64,000 bases of DNA. Source: Gnetum montanum (lineage: Eukaryota; Streptophyta; Gnetopsida; Gnetales; Gnetaceae). The DNA is taken from assembly GCA_015680685.1 (NCBI GenBank), contig MNCI01009578.1:225361-289360 (forward strand), read 5' to 3'. The notes under the pieces are model-generated. The model worked only from the letters and a program-made list of their open reading frames with translations, was not told where the DNA came from and did no database searches. The position numbers and the translations under genes are program-made. Of the stretch, positions 37,085 to 48,856 are shown one piece after another (positions within the stretch are counted from its first letter, which is position 1; each line of letters opens with the position of its first letter).

Positions 37085-37651
37085 TGTTGGTGGGTAAAAA
37101 AACCAAAAATATCAATGCAATAGCTTCAATCCTAAATACATAGGGTATCCAAAAAATGGAATCTAAGGTACCTTGAATAATCCAACAGGTTACCTAGGGA
37201 CTTTGATAATGTTAACGAGGCTAGAAAAATAAAAATGCAATGCAGATCTAAGAAAATAAATGCATTTTTGATCCTATACTCGTTCACACTGGAACTAGGT
37301 GAGATCTACCCCCATGTAGGCACCTCTAGCATAGAAACTACTATACCCCTCATAAAACCTATAAAATTACCATTTTTAGCATCCCAAAAGGCATTTTTGA
37401 TCCTCCCAACCACCCCCCTCCCCTCGCCCCCCAAGCCCAAAAATAGACATTAAATGACTTTTTCCACTTTGGGGATGAGACCTTGACTACTTATGAGGCA
37501 AATCTGTAGCCCCTAAAGTATGAATTACATGATATTACCCCTCATGGGTGACAATATTCACATTTACAATGAATTTTATCCTTGGATTTCATGGGGTAAA
37601 GGATACATGATGAAAAGGTAGTTACAACATGAAGATTTTAGTGGTCTTTCA
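37085..37651 (-). repeat. 5' LTR of element B (internally deleted)
   Basis: 567 bp with both ends matching 17871-19290. The join near 37255 (AAATGCATTTTTGATCC) skips about 850 bp present in the 3' LTR. It is followed by ACCAC (37652-37656). Confidence 0.87.
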
Positions 37652-38820
37652 ACCACAACATTTTCTCTATCCCTTTTATCTAGGATTTTAAGGTTGAATT
37701 CTTGAAGTAGAAGGCACCATCTCATAATCCTAATCTTTTCTACCTTTTTTGTTGGCTAGGAATTTTATGGCCTAATGATCAATGTATACCCTAGATTTCT
37801 AACCTATTAATTAATGTCTAAACTTATATAAAACATATACACTTAATAAAACTTCTTTTTTAGTAGTTGTATAATTTACTTATGCCTTATCTAAAATTTT
37901 GAAAGTATAGTAAATTACTCTAGCCTTATTTTTTATATATTGACCAAAAACTACTTCAATGGCCATATCACTAGTATCACACATTAAGTCAAAAGGAAAA
38001 TCCCAAGTAGCTGAATTAAGCACTGAAGCGAAGTCACCTTTTACTTAAATTCTACAAAAGCTTCTTGGGAATCATTAGTCCATATGAAAGAAACATTTTT
38101 TTCTAAAATTTTATAAAGAGGTTTAGCAATTTTTGAGAAATCTTTAATAAACATTCTATAGTATCTAGCATGAACTAAGAAGGATCTAAGTATTCTTAAA
38201 TTGGTTGGGGCTAGAAGCATAGAAATTGCCTTAACTTTTTCTACATCCATTTTAATTCCTTCTTTAGAAATTACATGTCCCAAAACTACATCATTGATTA
38301 ACATTAAATGACTCTTTTTCCAACTTAATTCTAAATATTTTTCTATGCATTTGTTAAAGACATATTCTTATCAATCTAACATTTGTTCATAAGTATCTTT
38401 ATATAATGAAAACGCATCCATAAATACTTGTACATATTCCACTAACATATCAAAGAAAATAGATATCATTACTCTTTGAAAGGTAGCAAGTGCATTACAA
38501 AGACCAAAAGGCATTCTTCTATAGGTAAAGGTACCATATGAACAAGTAAAAGTTAATTTATGTTGATCTTCTACAACAATGGCTACTTGATTGTTATCAC
38601 TAAACCCATCTAAAGGTAATAGTATCCATGCCCTTCTAACCTTTCTAAAATTTGGTTTATATAAGGTAAAGGAAAATGACGTTTTCTAGTATGCTAAAGT
38701 TTCCTATAATCCACACAAATGTACCATTTACCTTCCTTTTTAGGTACCAATGTGATGGAACTTACCCATTCACTATCAACTATTGGATAAATAATTACTT
38801 CCTTTCAAATTTTTGAAATT
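37652..38820 (-). pseudogene. Reverse transcriptase and RNase H of element H
   Basis: On the - strand: ITLVPKKEGKWYICVDYRKL near 38760, then RKRHFPLPYINQILERLEGH, YGTFTYRRMPFGLCNALATF and VFMDAFSLYKDTYEQMLD near 38390-38430, VVLGHVISKEGIKMDVEKVK at 38230-38290, the connection region RSFLVHARYYRMFIKDFSKI, SFIWTNDSQEAF, and RNase H down to 37657, continuing at 17870. Catalytic FMDD is FMDA (38413-38421). Wording matches Athila pol. Stops and small shifts are present. B inserted at its very end; the first five bases are the right copy of the B duplication. Confidence 0.88.
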
Positions 38821-39408
38821 TCATCTTTAACAATTTCCTTTAGGGCTAGATTGATTCCTTAGGAGGAATTCTAATAGGTTTAACATTGTCTTCTAAGTGT
38901 ACGTGATGTTGATGTATGTTAGCTGAGATTCAATGGTGAATATTCTCATAACTCCATGCAAATGCCTTGGATTTTATTTTTAATATTTTAATTAATTTAT
39001 CTTATTGATAGATGGACAATTGATAGTTTATTATTAATTGCTTATTCTCATCAATAAAATGTACTTGAGGATATTGCGTAGCTCCCTAAGTTCTAGAGAG
39101 TTACTAGTTAATGATTGAATATTATCCTAACAGTTCCTAATCCTAGGTTCAAAATTTAATCCAATAGATTTTGTTGTTGTGTAGTGGAAGAAGCTAAGGG
39201 TCCCTCATCAAAATTATTAAGTGTTAAAGTTTCTCTATCTTCTATCATGGAAAAAGTTGGAATTGAATATAAAGTATTTGGGCTTCTTTAATCTCTTGAT
39301 TTATTCAATCCTTCTTTGCTTTATCAAATATATTAAGTATAAAATTAAGATTGACAAAGATTAATCGAAGTTACCTTGACCTATAATTGATTATAGTAGC
39401 AATTGTTG
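38821..39408 (-). other. Protease-RT linker of element H
   Basis: Decayed linker; protein-like fragments on the - strand but no domain boundary that I can place. Confidence 0.45.
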
Positions 39409-39762
39409 CTAACAAGGACTTCCAAGAAAAATAGAAAAATAGTATGAATCCTTAACTTCTAATACAACAAAATCTATACTGTATTTCCCTTTCTCTACAT
39501 CTAGTATTAAATCTTTAACTATTCCTATAGATTTAATGATTGAGTCATCAGCTAAGGAAATTGACATATTTACTTCTCTAATATTTTCCAAGCCTAATAC
39601 CATAATCATTGCACATAGCATAATGTTAATGCTAGAATCTAGATTTAATAGGGCATTTTTAATAATTTCACCATTAATTTTTATAGGAATAGTTGGAACC
39701 CTTGTGTCTTGGTATTTTGGAATATCATAACTTTGTATAAGTTGAGATAAATTATCAATCAA
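39409..39762 (-). pseudogene. Protease of element H
   Basis: 117-codon open stretch: RVPTIPIKINGEIIKNALLN, then LDSSINIMLCAMIMVLGL, VNMSISLADDSIIKSIGIVK, DLILDVEKGKYSIDFVVLEV and FSIFLGSPC. This is the Athila retropepsin layout. The active site, DLGAS or DSGA in relatives, is LDSSIN here: Asp kept, Gly lost. The frame is intact over 350 bp, the best preserved part of H. Confidence 0.87.
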
Positions 39763-41260
39763 ATAAACTTGCTTCGGAATCTTTTCTTTTCTTCTTTTTG
39801 TACATAACTCCCTTAAATAGTTTTCATAAAGTGGAGTATCCTTTATAGCCTACTCAAGTGAAATGTGCAAATACAATTTCCTAAACATTTTCTCTATGTG
39901 TGTCTTAGTGGAAAAATCCTGCTGCAATCTTTTAGAAAATGGTAATGAAATTATTTTTCTACCTACTGATAATGATGAAGATGTTGAAGGTTGTGTTCTT
40001 AACTCTTCCTCCACCTATTCCTCATTTACCTTTTTATCTAATATAGCTATTTCATTTGACCAATCTTCCATATATACCTCCTTAAAATAGTCATTAAATC
40101 TAACCTTCTCTTTAAGTTTGGATCCTATATTCTTTCCACTTCTTTTAGTGATGCAATTTATTTTTTGTAGGCATTCTCTTTGATTTATGAGGTTGGGCTC
40201 AAGTTGTGAAGGTAAGTTACTTTTGCTTAGGTCTTGAAATAATCTTCTAGTTTTAGCTACAAACTACCTATTTTTTTAATAAAGGTTGTTAAACTTTTGG
40301 GTTAAGTGATCCAATTACTCATTAACCAAGTTTCTAAATGGTCTATAATTATTTTGACGAATTGGTGCTAGTTGTTGGTAGAACGCTCTTGGTTGAAATG
40401 ACAAAGAATTTTGGTTTCTAATTTGTTGAAAATCTCTTACCAATCCTTGAACCTCTTCATTTCAATATACTAAGGCTGGATAAGCTATGGTGTCATGAAG
40501 CTTATTCCCATATAGATTATAGACCTCCTCTTGAGCAAAATGAGAGTGTTTCTTAATTAATTTTATTAATTCCTTAACCTTCTTATTTAGTTGCTTAGTT
40601 TCATGAGCTACACCTTGCATGACATTAGGTTTTGACCAATGTTTTCTTTCAACTACTAAAGAATCAATAATTCTCCTATATTCTTCTAGTGTGACATTTA
40701 AAATGTTTCTCTTATGTAAAAAATCTACATTTTGTCTATAACATGATAATAATCCTTCTTTAAATATTTGAATTAATTGATGGTATGGAAATCCATGATT
40801 AGGATTTTTAAGATATAGTCCCTTAAATCTATCAAAATCATTTTCATTATTCTCACATTCTTTTTATGTAAAACTCATTAGTTGTTTCCTAAGGGTATAT
40901 AACTTGTCATTAGAGAGAAAACATTGAATAAATCCTTCCTTAAATTTATCTCATGAGCCTATCTAAGTTCTTGATGTTTGGAGCCAAAAATTAGCTTTAT
41001 CATTTGAGGTGGATTTAAAAGCTATCATTTTTGTCCTATCCTCTCCTTGAGGTGCTAACATGGTTATCATGGTTTCACATTCTCTAACATGAGTTATCTA
41101 GTCTTCATCATTATTTTTCCTAAACATGGGTAGTAAATGAGAGTTTTTAACTTCTACATTTCTTCCTAGAAGAAATACTAATGATTCTTATAGAATAGTA
41201 TATGTTCTTTAATTTAATAACTCTCTTAAGATTTGATCTTGATATACTTGGACCAAAGGA
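39763..41260 (-). pseudogene. gag of element H
   Basis: Strongly decayed. On the - strand the capsid tail can be followed: LKNPNHGFPYHQLIQIF near 40780-40820, LEEYRRIIDSLVVERKHWSK near 40640-40700 with frame changes, then a Lys/Leu-rich helical part and a Gln/Asn-rich tail (QQLAPIRQNNYRPF) near 40330-40390. The order fits Athila-type gag. The upstream capsid half is only recognised in fragments. The 39863-40090 open frame on the other strand is chance. Confidence 0.6.
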
Positions 41261-42424
41261 AAATTAGAGCTCATACTACCAAAACAAAGAGGAATTGAGT
41301 TTTGAGAGGTTGTGAGAGTATATGATATGAAGGAGATCCAATTGTAAATGAAGAAGTACCTAAGGTTAAAATTAGAATTGAAGGTGGTATTGAAATAGAG
41401 GTGGCTACTAATGTAAGGGAAGTTTGAAATCTTAAGGCACTTATTGGTTGAGCAGTACCCCCTAAAGTGACCATATGGCTTAATATTTGGATAAGGATAG
41501 GATTTTGGGAAATAGTAACTATGACTGGATTTTTTGTCTCCATTCTTATATTCAAGGTATCTAGGAGTGGATTGAATGCTACCAAAAATGAAAATTATGT
41601 TGCTAGTTCACTTGGTTAAAAAATTCCATTGGAGTTTCAAATTTAGCTTCCTTGTTATATGGTTCTTCTATGATAGGAGATTGTAAAATCTATTCTAAAC
41701 CTTGAAATCATTCAACTAAACTTATGTGTTGGCTAGGTAACATTTCATCAATTCTCCTATTATTGTTTTAAATGTATTCTTGCCTTTCCTTAGCTGATTG
41801 ACTTAAGTGAAATTCATCTTCATTACTAGTTAATACTCTTTGATTTATGGAAGTTATAGGAGTTTTGAAAGTTATAGAAATAGTGGTGGAAGTTTCTATT
41901 TGTATTTTTTATTCATATTCTTTAAGACTAAGCCCTTCTTATTCTAGTTCTTCTAGAATGTAACCTAAGTTAGTTGTTATAGTCCATTTGTAATAACTTT
42001 TGGTATTCCTAGAAGGTTGTATTCAAGTTGGATTTTTAGGTTTTTTATTAGATGACATTAAAATTACCAAGCACATCCTTCCCTAGCACATTCATGAGCA
42101 ATTAGTTTGGAAACTTACAAATAGTTTTTATTGCACTTATAATTATGGCTATAAAGGTAGTTTTCTTATAACTTTTTTCAGTCTTAGGAACTAAAGAAAC
42201 TAAATCTTACAGCTTCTCTTGTACTTTTTACTAAATTTTAATTTTCTTATTTTTTCTTTTTACATGAAAAAAAATTAAAAAAAAATTCCTTAAAATACAA
42301 AATGGAAAAATAAAAGAAAGAACCTATACCTTTTTTAGTAAATACTAACTATAAATTCAAAAGGAGAATTAAAAAAGATAATATAAGCATACCAAAAGAT
42401 TGATGAAGTTTGACTTTTCTAGCC
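41261..42424 (-). other. Leader and gag N-terminal region of element H
   Basis: On the - strand there is an open stretch at 41271-41585 (Ile/Ser/Thr-rich, no domain seen), possibly gag N-terminus. 41600-42424 is AT-rich leader. Confidence 0.45.
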
Positions 42425-42445
42425 TCCTTAGCAATGGTGCCAAAT
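42425..42445 (-). promoter_or_regulatory. Primer binding site of element H
   Basis: On the - strand ATTTGGCACCATTGCTAAGG, directly after the LTR. Same type as in A and C. Confidence 0.85.
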
Positions 42446-43480
42446 TGACAAGCTAGCTAAAATTATATGCTAGATTACCTTTGTTGTAGTAATGTTACCT
42501 CGTCTATGACTAACCCATGAGTCATATCCATGGATAAATGGTTGAAAGTCAAAGAGATCATTAAGACAAATAAATAATTAAATTCAATTCCAATTGAATC
42601 CCACACTTATGACTATCACTCATAAGCTCAATTACAAATTCTCACCCCAACTTCTAACTTAAGTTCAAGAATGAAATTTAATGATTAAATAAACTTTGAA
42701 GCCATTAAATACATAATATACTTTTTGAGAAGCACATGAGAGATATCATCCAATCTATGATTCTACCTTGCTATCTTCATAGTATAGCAACCTCAATATC
42801 CCACTAATGGACTTTAATAATTGGCAGTTGCAACAAGGTTAAATTAGCTACTTTGATAATTCATTGGGAAAATAGGAAATTGCTTCAAAATGACTTGGGT
42901 TATCTCAAGGTATGAATTGTTACCCTTCTCTTGAGTAAGGAGGTCCTTTTTAGACTTGAAAGCATCACAAATTAATTAGAAAAAATGGCTATGTGAACAT
43001 ATCAATTGACATTGTGGGAATCAATATGGATCAATACTATTGCTGAAATAATTTTGACATATTGATCTGCATAGTGGCCATGATATGTCTCTGCTTCTTA
43101 TCCTATTGATGCATACTGCAATTGTAGTTTGAATAGATATCTCTATTCTACTAAAGGCTCTAGATCATCATGGATCCAATGATATCAATCTTCACTGCAA
43201 TCATTGTATGTGTTAATACAATATAGGTCAATTTTAGTCGATCTTTGTGATGAATATCAATATACCATGCATCAAAGTCTCTCAAAGGTTCTATATGAAT
43301 TGATATCTTATTGATCTTGGTCGCAATCACTATATCCTATAAGACATAACTTCAAAAAAGATAATTAATACTTATCACATACCACCTTGGAAATTGGTAG
43401 ACTTTGATTAGGCCACATAATAAAAAAATAAAAATTTAAAGTAATTCCATCAAAACTAAAAGACAATTGGGGGTTCATCA
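42446..43480 (-). repeat. 5' LTR of element H
   Basis: 1035 bp, TGACAAGC ... GGTTCATCA on the + strand. The TATA box seen in the 3' LTR has decayed here (TATAAAAAG to TCTAAAAAG at 42946-42954). Confidence 0.9.
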
Positions 43481-43485
43481 CATAC
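43481..43485. repeat. Target duplication of element H, right copy
   Basis: CATAC against CACAC at 1619-1623. Confidence 0.6.
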
Positions 43486-44921
43486 TTACAAGAATCTAAG
43501 GTCTATAATTTAAACTCAAATCTCACTTCATGACAACCACCTAGGAGGTTGTCTTATACACAAGGCAACTACTAGCAATAGTTCCACTAATAGTAGTACT
43601 ATGCATTGCCTCATCCTCATAATTTTTATTATAAATATAAAATCCACAATTATGGGGGATGCCACCACTAAGGTAGTAATACCCTTATTGATAACCTAAT
43701 ACATATGACTACTATTTCCAATAACTTATATTATCAAGTGGCTTCACAACCCACACTTCTTCCCATCATTACTATCATCTCAAATACTAGAAACTGGCTA
43801 CTTCACATGCCAAGTCTCCTTCTACATATACTCCTCATTATTCTTAATAGTATGTACATCATAACTCTACTCCCTTTCCACCTATGCAAGGTAAAATACC
43901 CTAACAACCCTAGTAGCAAAATGTCATAAGAGTTTCATACTTGCAAATAGATGATAATTCAAGTGCTTTTAAGGATAAGCCTCAAAAAAGGTCATTTTTA
44001 GGTCTAACAACTCACCTAAACCATGTTAGACATCTATGGCTATGGAATTCTTGTAAGTTATCCAAGGGATTATTACCAAGCTTCCTTCAAACTAAACACC
44101 CCAAAATGTTCAAACTGTCATGCTAACGCATGTAGTTACAAGCTAGATAAAAGCAAGATACCTTCCTTGGAATAAAACTAACCCTAAAAGTACTCTGATC
44201 TATTTGCATATTGTAGGAAATCATCTATGTTAGACTCTATTAGAATTAGGTAAAAATGTAAATTTAATATACCAATATATCTACAAATCATGAAATCTAC
44301 CTTCACAAAATCTAATATCAAGTTAAAGCTCAAAAAACAATCTATTATTGTTTTGTTGCAATTTGTAGAGGATATTGTTATCACTATAAGTGGGGTGGTC
44401 ATATGCAATAGATTTTCTAATAATCCATGTGAAAAATTGTAAGGGGTACATTCCAATTATTATACGATAGGCTTTGCTAAGTACCATTAATGCTAAGCAA
44501 GGAATCAAAAACCTCTCCTTGGAAATATTCAAGAAAAATAAATTTGGTAAAATAGATAAGAAGAGAGTTCTATGCATCAAATATAGTGATAAGGGGTGCA
44601 ACTACATACATAAAATATAAGCACTCAAAAGAACATCTATTACATCATACAGAATGTGTGTCGAAATCACTAGTATTCAAAGGTGCTTATACACACTAGC
44701 CACAAAATAGAAAAGCATCTAGTAGTTGACTATAGAAAATAGTCCAATTCTACAATGTATGTAGAACTAGTAAATATCCTCACAAGTACGTACATAAATA
44801 ATATGGATGAAATGGAGAAAATCATGCACCATATCTTAGAAACTAAGCATAGAAAATAATTAGATATAGATTACAAAGAGTTGGAAGTCCTTGATACTTC
44901 TAAACAAAAACCCTTAGAGTT
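43486..44921 (+). pseudogene. Element O, segment 2: gag tail and protease
   Basis: Continues O gag after H. 43500-43930 is a Pro/Ser/His-rich gag tail, like 11280-11560 of A. About 44330-44540 reads as protease C-terminal half: VEDIVITISGVVICN, then GYIPIIIR-ALLSTINAKQG and LSLEIFKKNKF, matching the family form PIILGRPFLAT-A-I...G-L-L. The last 250 bp are the linker before RT, ending KQKPLEF at 44921 where C is inserted. The final five bases are the left copy of the C duplication (GAGTT). Several stops. Confidence 0.65.
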
Positions 44922-45737
44922 TGATGAATTGTGTCTTGCCAAGCCCTAATACCAGATCCTCGATAATGGGTATCGCAACCTGGGTAACGATCTCATGATT
45001 CCTATGTAAGCCTATAAATACACATTTGGGTACATAGGAAGGGGGGGTCAATAAGTGTAAGTGTAGAGTCTTTTTGTCAATTTTCAATTCGTTGTAGTTC
45101 TTTTCCCAGTGCATACCCTCAGTGTAATCATTGTAATTGTACGAAACATTTATTCAAGTGTGACGTACTTGGACATACACATGATCAACAATAAAGATCA
45201 AGATTACTCCATCATTGCAGCATTCACTTAGTTTTAATTTTTTAATTATTATTGTTATTTATTATTTTCTTAGTTAATATTTCTTTACCATCATTTACTA
45301 TTCCTGTTGTTAAATGCAGAATAAGTACAACTTAATCACAAACATTAAAGTGTAACTACTTGGTAACCCAGTAGCGTATTTAGGAGTGCTTAAGTAATGT
45401 GTGCTTGGTAATCCTAGAAGTAGTACAAGAGATCCAAGATTATGCTCATTACACTTAGGCTAGTTTAGATTTTTCTCCTCATCACCTATTAGCTTACAAA
45501 AAGTTTATTTTCCATTGTCTCCAGGAGTAGCACTATTTTAGGGTCACATCATTCACCTCACTTTGGACTAAACCATACGTGACCAAGTAAATACTAGTCT
45601 AGATGGGAAGATAGTGAACTGCGATCAATGTGTAACTATCTAGATACCACAACTAGTCCATCTGTAGAGTTCAACCAAATCATGTGTGAACACTCATATT
45701 CATATGGTTGAGTGTAGGGGTACCTCGCCACTCATCA
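44922..45737 (+). repeat. 5' LTR of element C
   Basis: 816 bp, TGATGAATTG ... CTCATCA. TATAAATA at 45013-45020, AATAAA at 45190-45195. Compared with the 3' LTR it has lost part of the GATATC-rich U3. Confidence 0.93.
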
Positions 45738-45756
45738 TTGGCACCATTGGTGGGGA
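45738..45756 (+). promoter_or_regulatory. Primer binding site of element C
   Basis: TTGGCACCATTGGTGGGGA, directly after the LTR. Confidence 0.88.
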
Positions 45757-45871
45757 TAGTGCTAGTTATTTAGATTAGTTATATCATCCAAGATTGCTGT
45801 AAAAAAGCCTTGATGATATACCTTTTTAAAAGAAAGTAATTGCAAATAAGTCACACAAAAATTCTCAAACA

Positions 45872-46762
45872 ATGTCTCTCTCACAAGACTATGATAATGC
45901 AACAACTAGTAAGGCAATTCATTAGAGAACCAACAAATTATATGATGATGAAGATGAAGTTTGGAGTACTCAATCTTATGCAGGGGTCTCCTATGTACAT
46001 AAACGAAGACAACATCATCCCAAATTATAAATTCATAACCTACCTAGTGACGATGAACCCTTTCTAGCCACTAAGAACCTAATGCATATATAAGAGGCTA
46101 TTCGAATATCCTGTAGGCATCGTAAGGAAAGTTGTCTACCCAGGCTTGATTTAAAAAACTTTCCAAAGTTTTTAGGAGGCTATGATTTTGATTTGCAACA
46201 TCATTTACAAGCCTTCCATGATGCCTGTGTATGGAACAATATTGATAATGGATGGAAAAAACTTAAGCTCTTTCCTATGACACTTGTTGGCCAAGAAAAA
46301 GTATGGTACAAGTCCTTAAGACAAAAATCAATTCGATGTTGGATGACAATGATAGAACTCTTCAATCAAAGATATCAAACCTATGTAAGAGTGTCAACCT
46401 TGAGGAGACAAATCCAAGAATGGAAATAGGGGCAACATAAACCCTTGGACATGGCCTTAGAAAGATACTATTCATTGTTAAACAATTGCCTAGGCCATAG
46501 ATTCTCCAAGGAAAGGCTAATGTACAACATCATGGATGGGCTCCATAATGAAACAAGGGAGACTCGAGGGATGTATGCCCGAGGTCAACTATACAAGCTA
46601 CAAACCCACCATTTCTAAGAGCTTCTTAAGCGGGTAGCAAAAGAAGAAGGAGAAATGGCTAAATGGGAGAATGTTGAAAGCTCTCAATAGGACAAAAATT
46701 TTGAAATAGCAAAGGTCCATGATCATGAAGAGGAGAAATCAACTCACTTCAAGGAGAAATAG
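45872..46762 (+). pseudogene. gag of element C, C-terminally truncated
   Basis: ATG 45872 (MSLSQDYDNATT) stays in one frame to the stop at 46760-46762, with several internal stops. Capsid motifs: LDLKNFPKFLGGYDF, LFPMTLVGQEKVWYKSL, LRRQIQEWK, LERYYSLLNN, DGLHNETRETRGMYA, all parallel to A gag. It ends STHFKEK, where A continues with VESSLPILQ: the Cys motif and Pro-rich tail of A are missing, so a deletion of about 1 kb joins gag to the spacer. Confidence 0.85.
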
Positions 46763-48856
46763 CAATGTTCCAAAAATGCTTAGATCTAAACCTTCCATTT
46801 ATTAATTCTCGTCATGTTCAAAAGTTAGTTATGGGGTATATCCTCCATTCTAATGAGTAGAATTAATAAATGTTTTTCCTTTTCTTTAATTTTACAATTA
46901 TTTTCTAGTTATTCATCTTTCTATTTGTTGTTTTATCTTTTTTTTTTATTTTTTATCTTTTTATCCTTTTATGGGTAATCTCATCTATGAATAAAACACT
47001 TATGTGACTCATTGGTTGAGGTGTTGTTCTATGCTATCAAGTCTCAAGTAACTAATTATTTGGATAGCGAGCCCACCACATCCACCCAACCATTCTATTA
47101 ATAAGAGGTTCTACTCTAGGTACGATGATATTCTTTTCATCATGAAAACTTAAAATTAATTTTGTGTTCGTTATGCCCAAAGAGGAAAATGATAGACTAA
47201 GAGGGAATGGCTAGGGTGTGACATCAAGGGGACTTGTGGATTCTTTTTGGTGACATCTATAGGTTCTATCATGTAGTCAGGTTGTACTAAGATCCTTGTA
47301 GATCTAACAAAAAATGGAAGTAAGAGTAATAAAGGCACTCAATAAAGAAAATTAATACTATTTTAGGGGTCCCACTAGAAAGACATGCACCCATGCCTGA
47401 AGGTTGGTGGCTTCTTTGGTTCACTGTTGAAAAGGACAAAGTGCCAAAGTAGCTAGAAAGGACAAAAATAGAAGAGAAAGAAAAGATCAAGAAAAAAAAT
47501 GTGTGCCACAGAGAAATTCCAAATCACTCCTTCCTTGGATAAAATTCCAAGTGATCATACGCCTTGCTGTCATGGTGCTCTTATGGTTACCCATCATTGG
47601 ATGAAACAATGCAATGTCACTAATCAGAGGAATGGACTTGATCTTGATTTTGGAGCAATAGGCTAATGACACATTAATCACGTCCTATACTTAGGATTCA
47701 TTATGCCTTGGGTCAGTTACCTCATGTCTTGATCTTTGCAATCCCTTCTACAATTCGCCTCATCTCGTTGTTCATGAATTTTTGACTCATGTCTTGTCTA
47801 TCATCGAACTCATATCTCATCATGGTGGTATTTCCATGTGTATGTGTTTTGTTTCATTGGTACAGATTACATTTAACCCTTTTAGTACCTATAGACATTT
47901 CTAGGTGTGGTTACATAAGGGCATGATAGGTAGAAACCTACTTTGGGGAGGACCCACTTGCATAATTTTTGCAATTTTCACTCATTGCACATCATCCTCA
48001 CATCATTTTATACCCTCCAAGTATTTCATTATTACAATAATCTTTTTCTTTATCATCATTTTCAATTCCAATGTTCCTATGCACCACAACATGTCCTTTT
48101 TCCTCATCTTATTCATGAATTTCATTTCCAGATTGCACTTCATTACACATTTGATGCCCTTAGGTCTCTTTGAAATTACCCTAGACCTTTCAAATTAACC
48201 TTAAATCCTTCATTGTTGACCTTGAAAATTTGAAAATTCATCAATTTTTCCAAATACCCTATTTTCAAAAGGACACGATATCAGGTTTTATGCGCTATTG
48301 GGTCTAGGCTATTGGGTACACGATATCACATCTATAAAAACTATATATAGGAACCCCACCATGCACGTCAACATCATTTTCACTGTTCATGCAAGGGAAG
48401 CTGTTGAAATTTTCTTCTATGAATTCTGACACTCTGAGCACCTATCATTCCAACTTCCATATCTTGCTCATTAACACTCTAATTCTTGTTCCAATCAAAC
48501 CTATCTAAACCTAGAGTGTTTGACTTAGTCATGGGGGAAGGGTACGCTCCAAGTTGTGCATAGTTTTTTCAAAATTCATCATTGCCCGAAGGATATCATA
48601 AAGGGTAAATGACCTTAAAAAATGTTAAAACTGTTTGCCAAATTAATTTTATCTCTTCACCCAAACCATGAAAATTATTTTTTGGAGTCACCTAATCAAA
48701 ATTGGGTCCAATATCAAAAATTTTAGGGGAAAATTTTGTAAAATTATCTAACTTTGAATCACACTAGACAAAAAGTGAATTAATTAAGGTAGGAAGTAAG
48801 GTATAAATCAAATGTTGTAAATAGCCTTACTAATAGATGGCTTCGTGTGATTGCAA
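46763..48856 (+). other. Gag-ORF2 spacer of element C
   Basis: Non-coding spacer, matching 12044-13270 of A. 46760-46860 has no counterpart in the sequenced part of A and may lie in the A gap. Contains an LTR-like motif and TATA boxes at 48266-48350 (listed separately). Overlapping open frames at 47905-48198 are not kept in A. Confidence 0.65.
48266..48350 (+). promoter_or_regulatory. Possible internal promoter before ORF2 of C
   Basis: GGGTACACGATATCACA at 48314-48330 is identical to 51741-51757 in the U3 of the 3' LTR. A second ACACGATATCA lies at about 48274. TATAAAAA (48333-48340) and TATATATAG (48342-48350) follow, about 510 bp before the ORF2 start. Transcription from here is inference. 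Confidence 0.45.

Larger units (their letters stand above)
17871..37651 (-). mobile_element. Element B, giant Tat-like LTR retrotransposon
   Basis: 19,781 bp on the - strand, flanked by ACCAC at 17866-17870 and 37652-37656. 5' LTR 37085-37651, primer site 37046-37064, gag about 34760-36130, protease about 33700-34100, then about 9.5 kb without pol, RT about 22780-23930, RNase H plus a second RNase H 22042-22780, integrase about 20600-21540, 3' LTR 17871-19290. Two RNase H domains and a very large size are marks of the Tat/Ogre group. It is inserted at the end of H RNase H. Catalytic residues are lost in both RT and integrase. Its LTRs differ at 15 of 135 bases in one hand-aligned stretch. Confidence 0.9.
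1624..43480 (-). mobile_element. Element H, Athila-like LTR retrotransposon (host of A and B)
   Basis: This is a full structure on the - strand: 5' LTR 42446-43480, primer site 42425-42445, gag about 40100-41250, protease 39409-39762, RT/RNase H 37657-38800 continuing at 17569-17870, integrase about 8000-9072, a long 3' region, and 3' LTR 1624-2660. It is interrupted by B and by A. After subtracting both, H is about 13.6 kb, in the range known for Athila elements, which have long 3' regions. The two LTRs differ at 14 of 86 bases in one hand-aligned stretch, so H is older than A by this measure. All coding parts carry stops, and the RT lacks its second catalytic Asp. Confidence 0.9.

Noticed and set aside
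47905-48198. 97-codon and 76-codon overlapping frames in the C spacer
   Set aside because: Not kept in the matching part of element A, which has other breaks.
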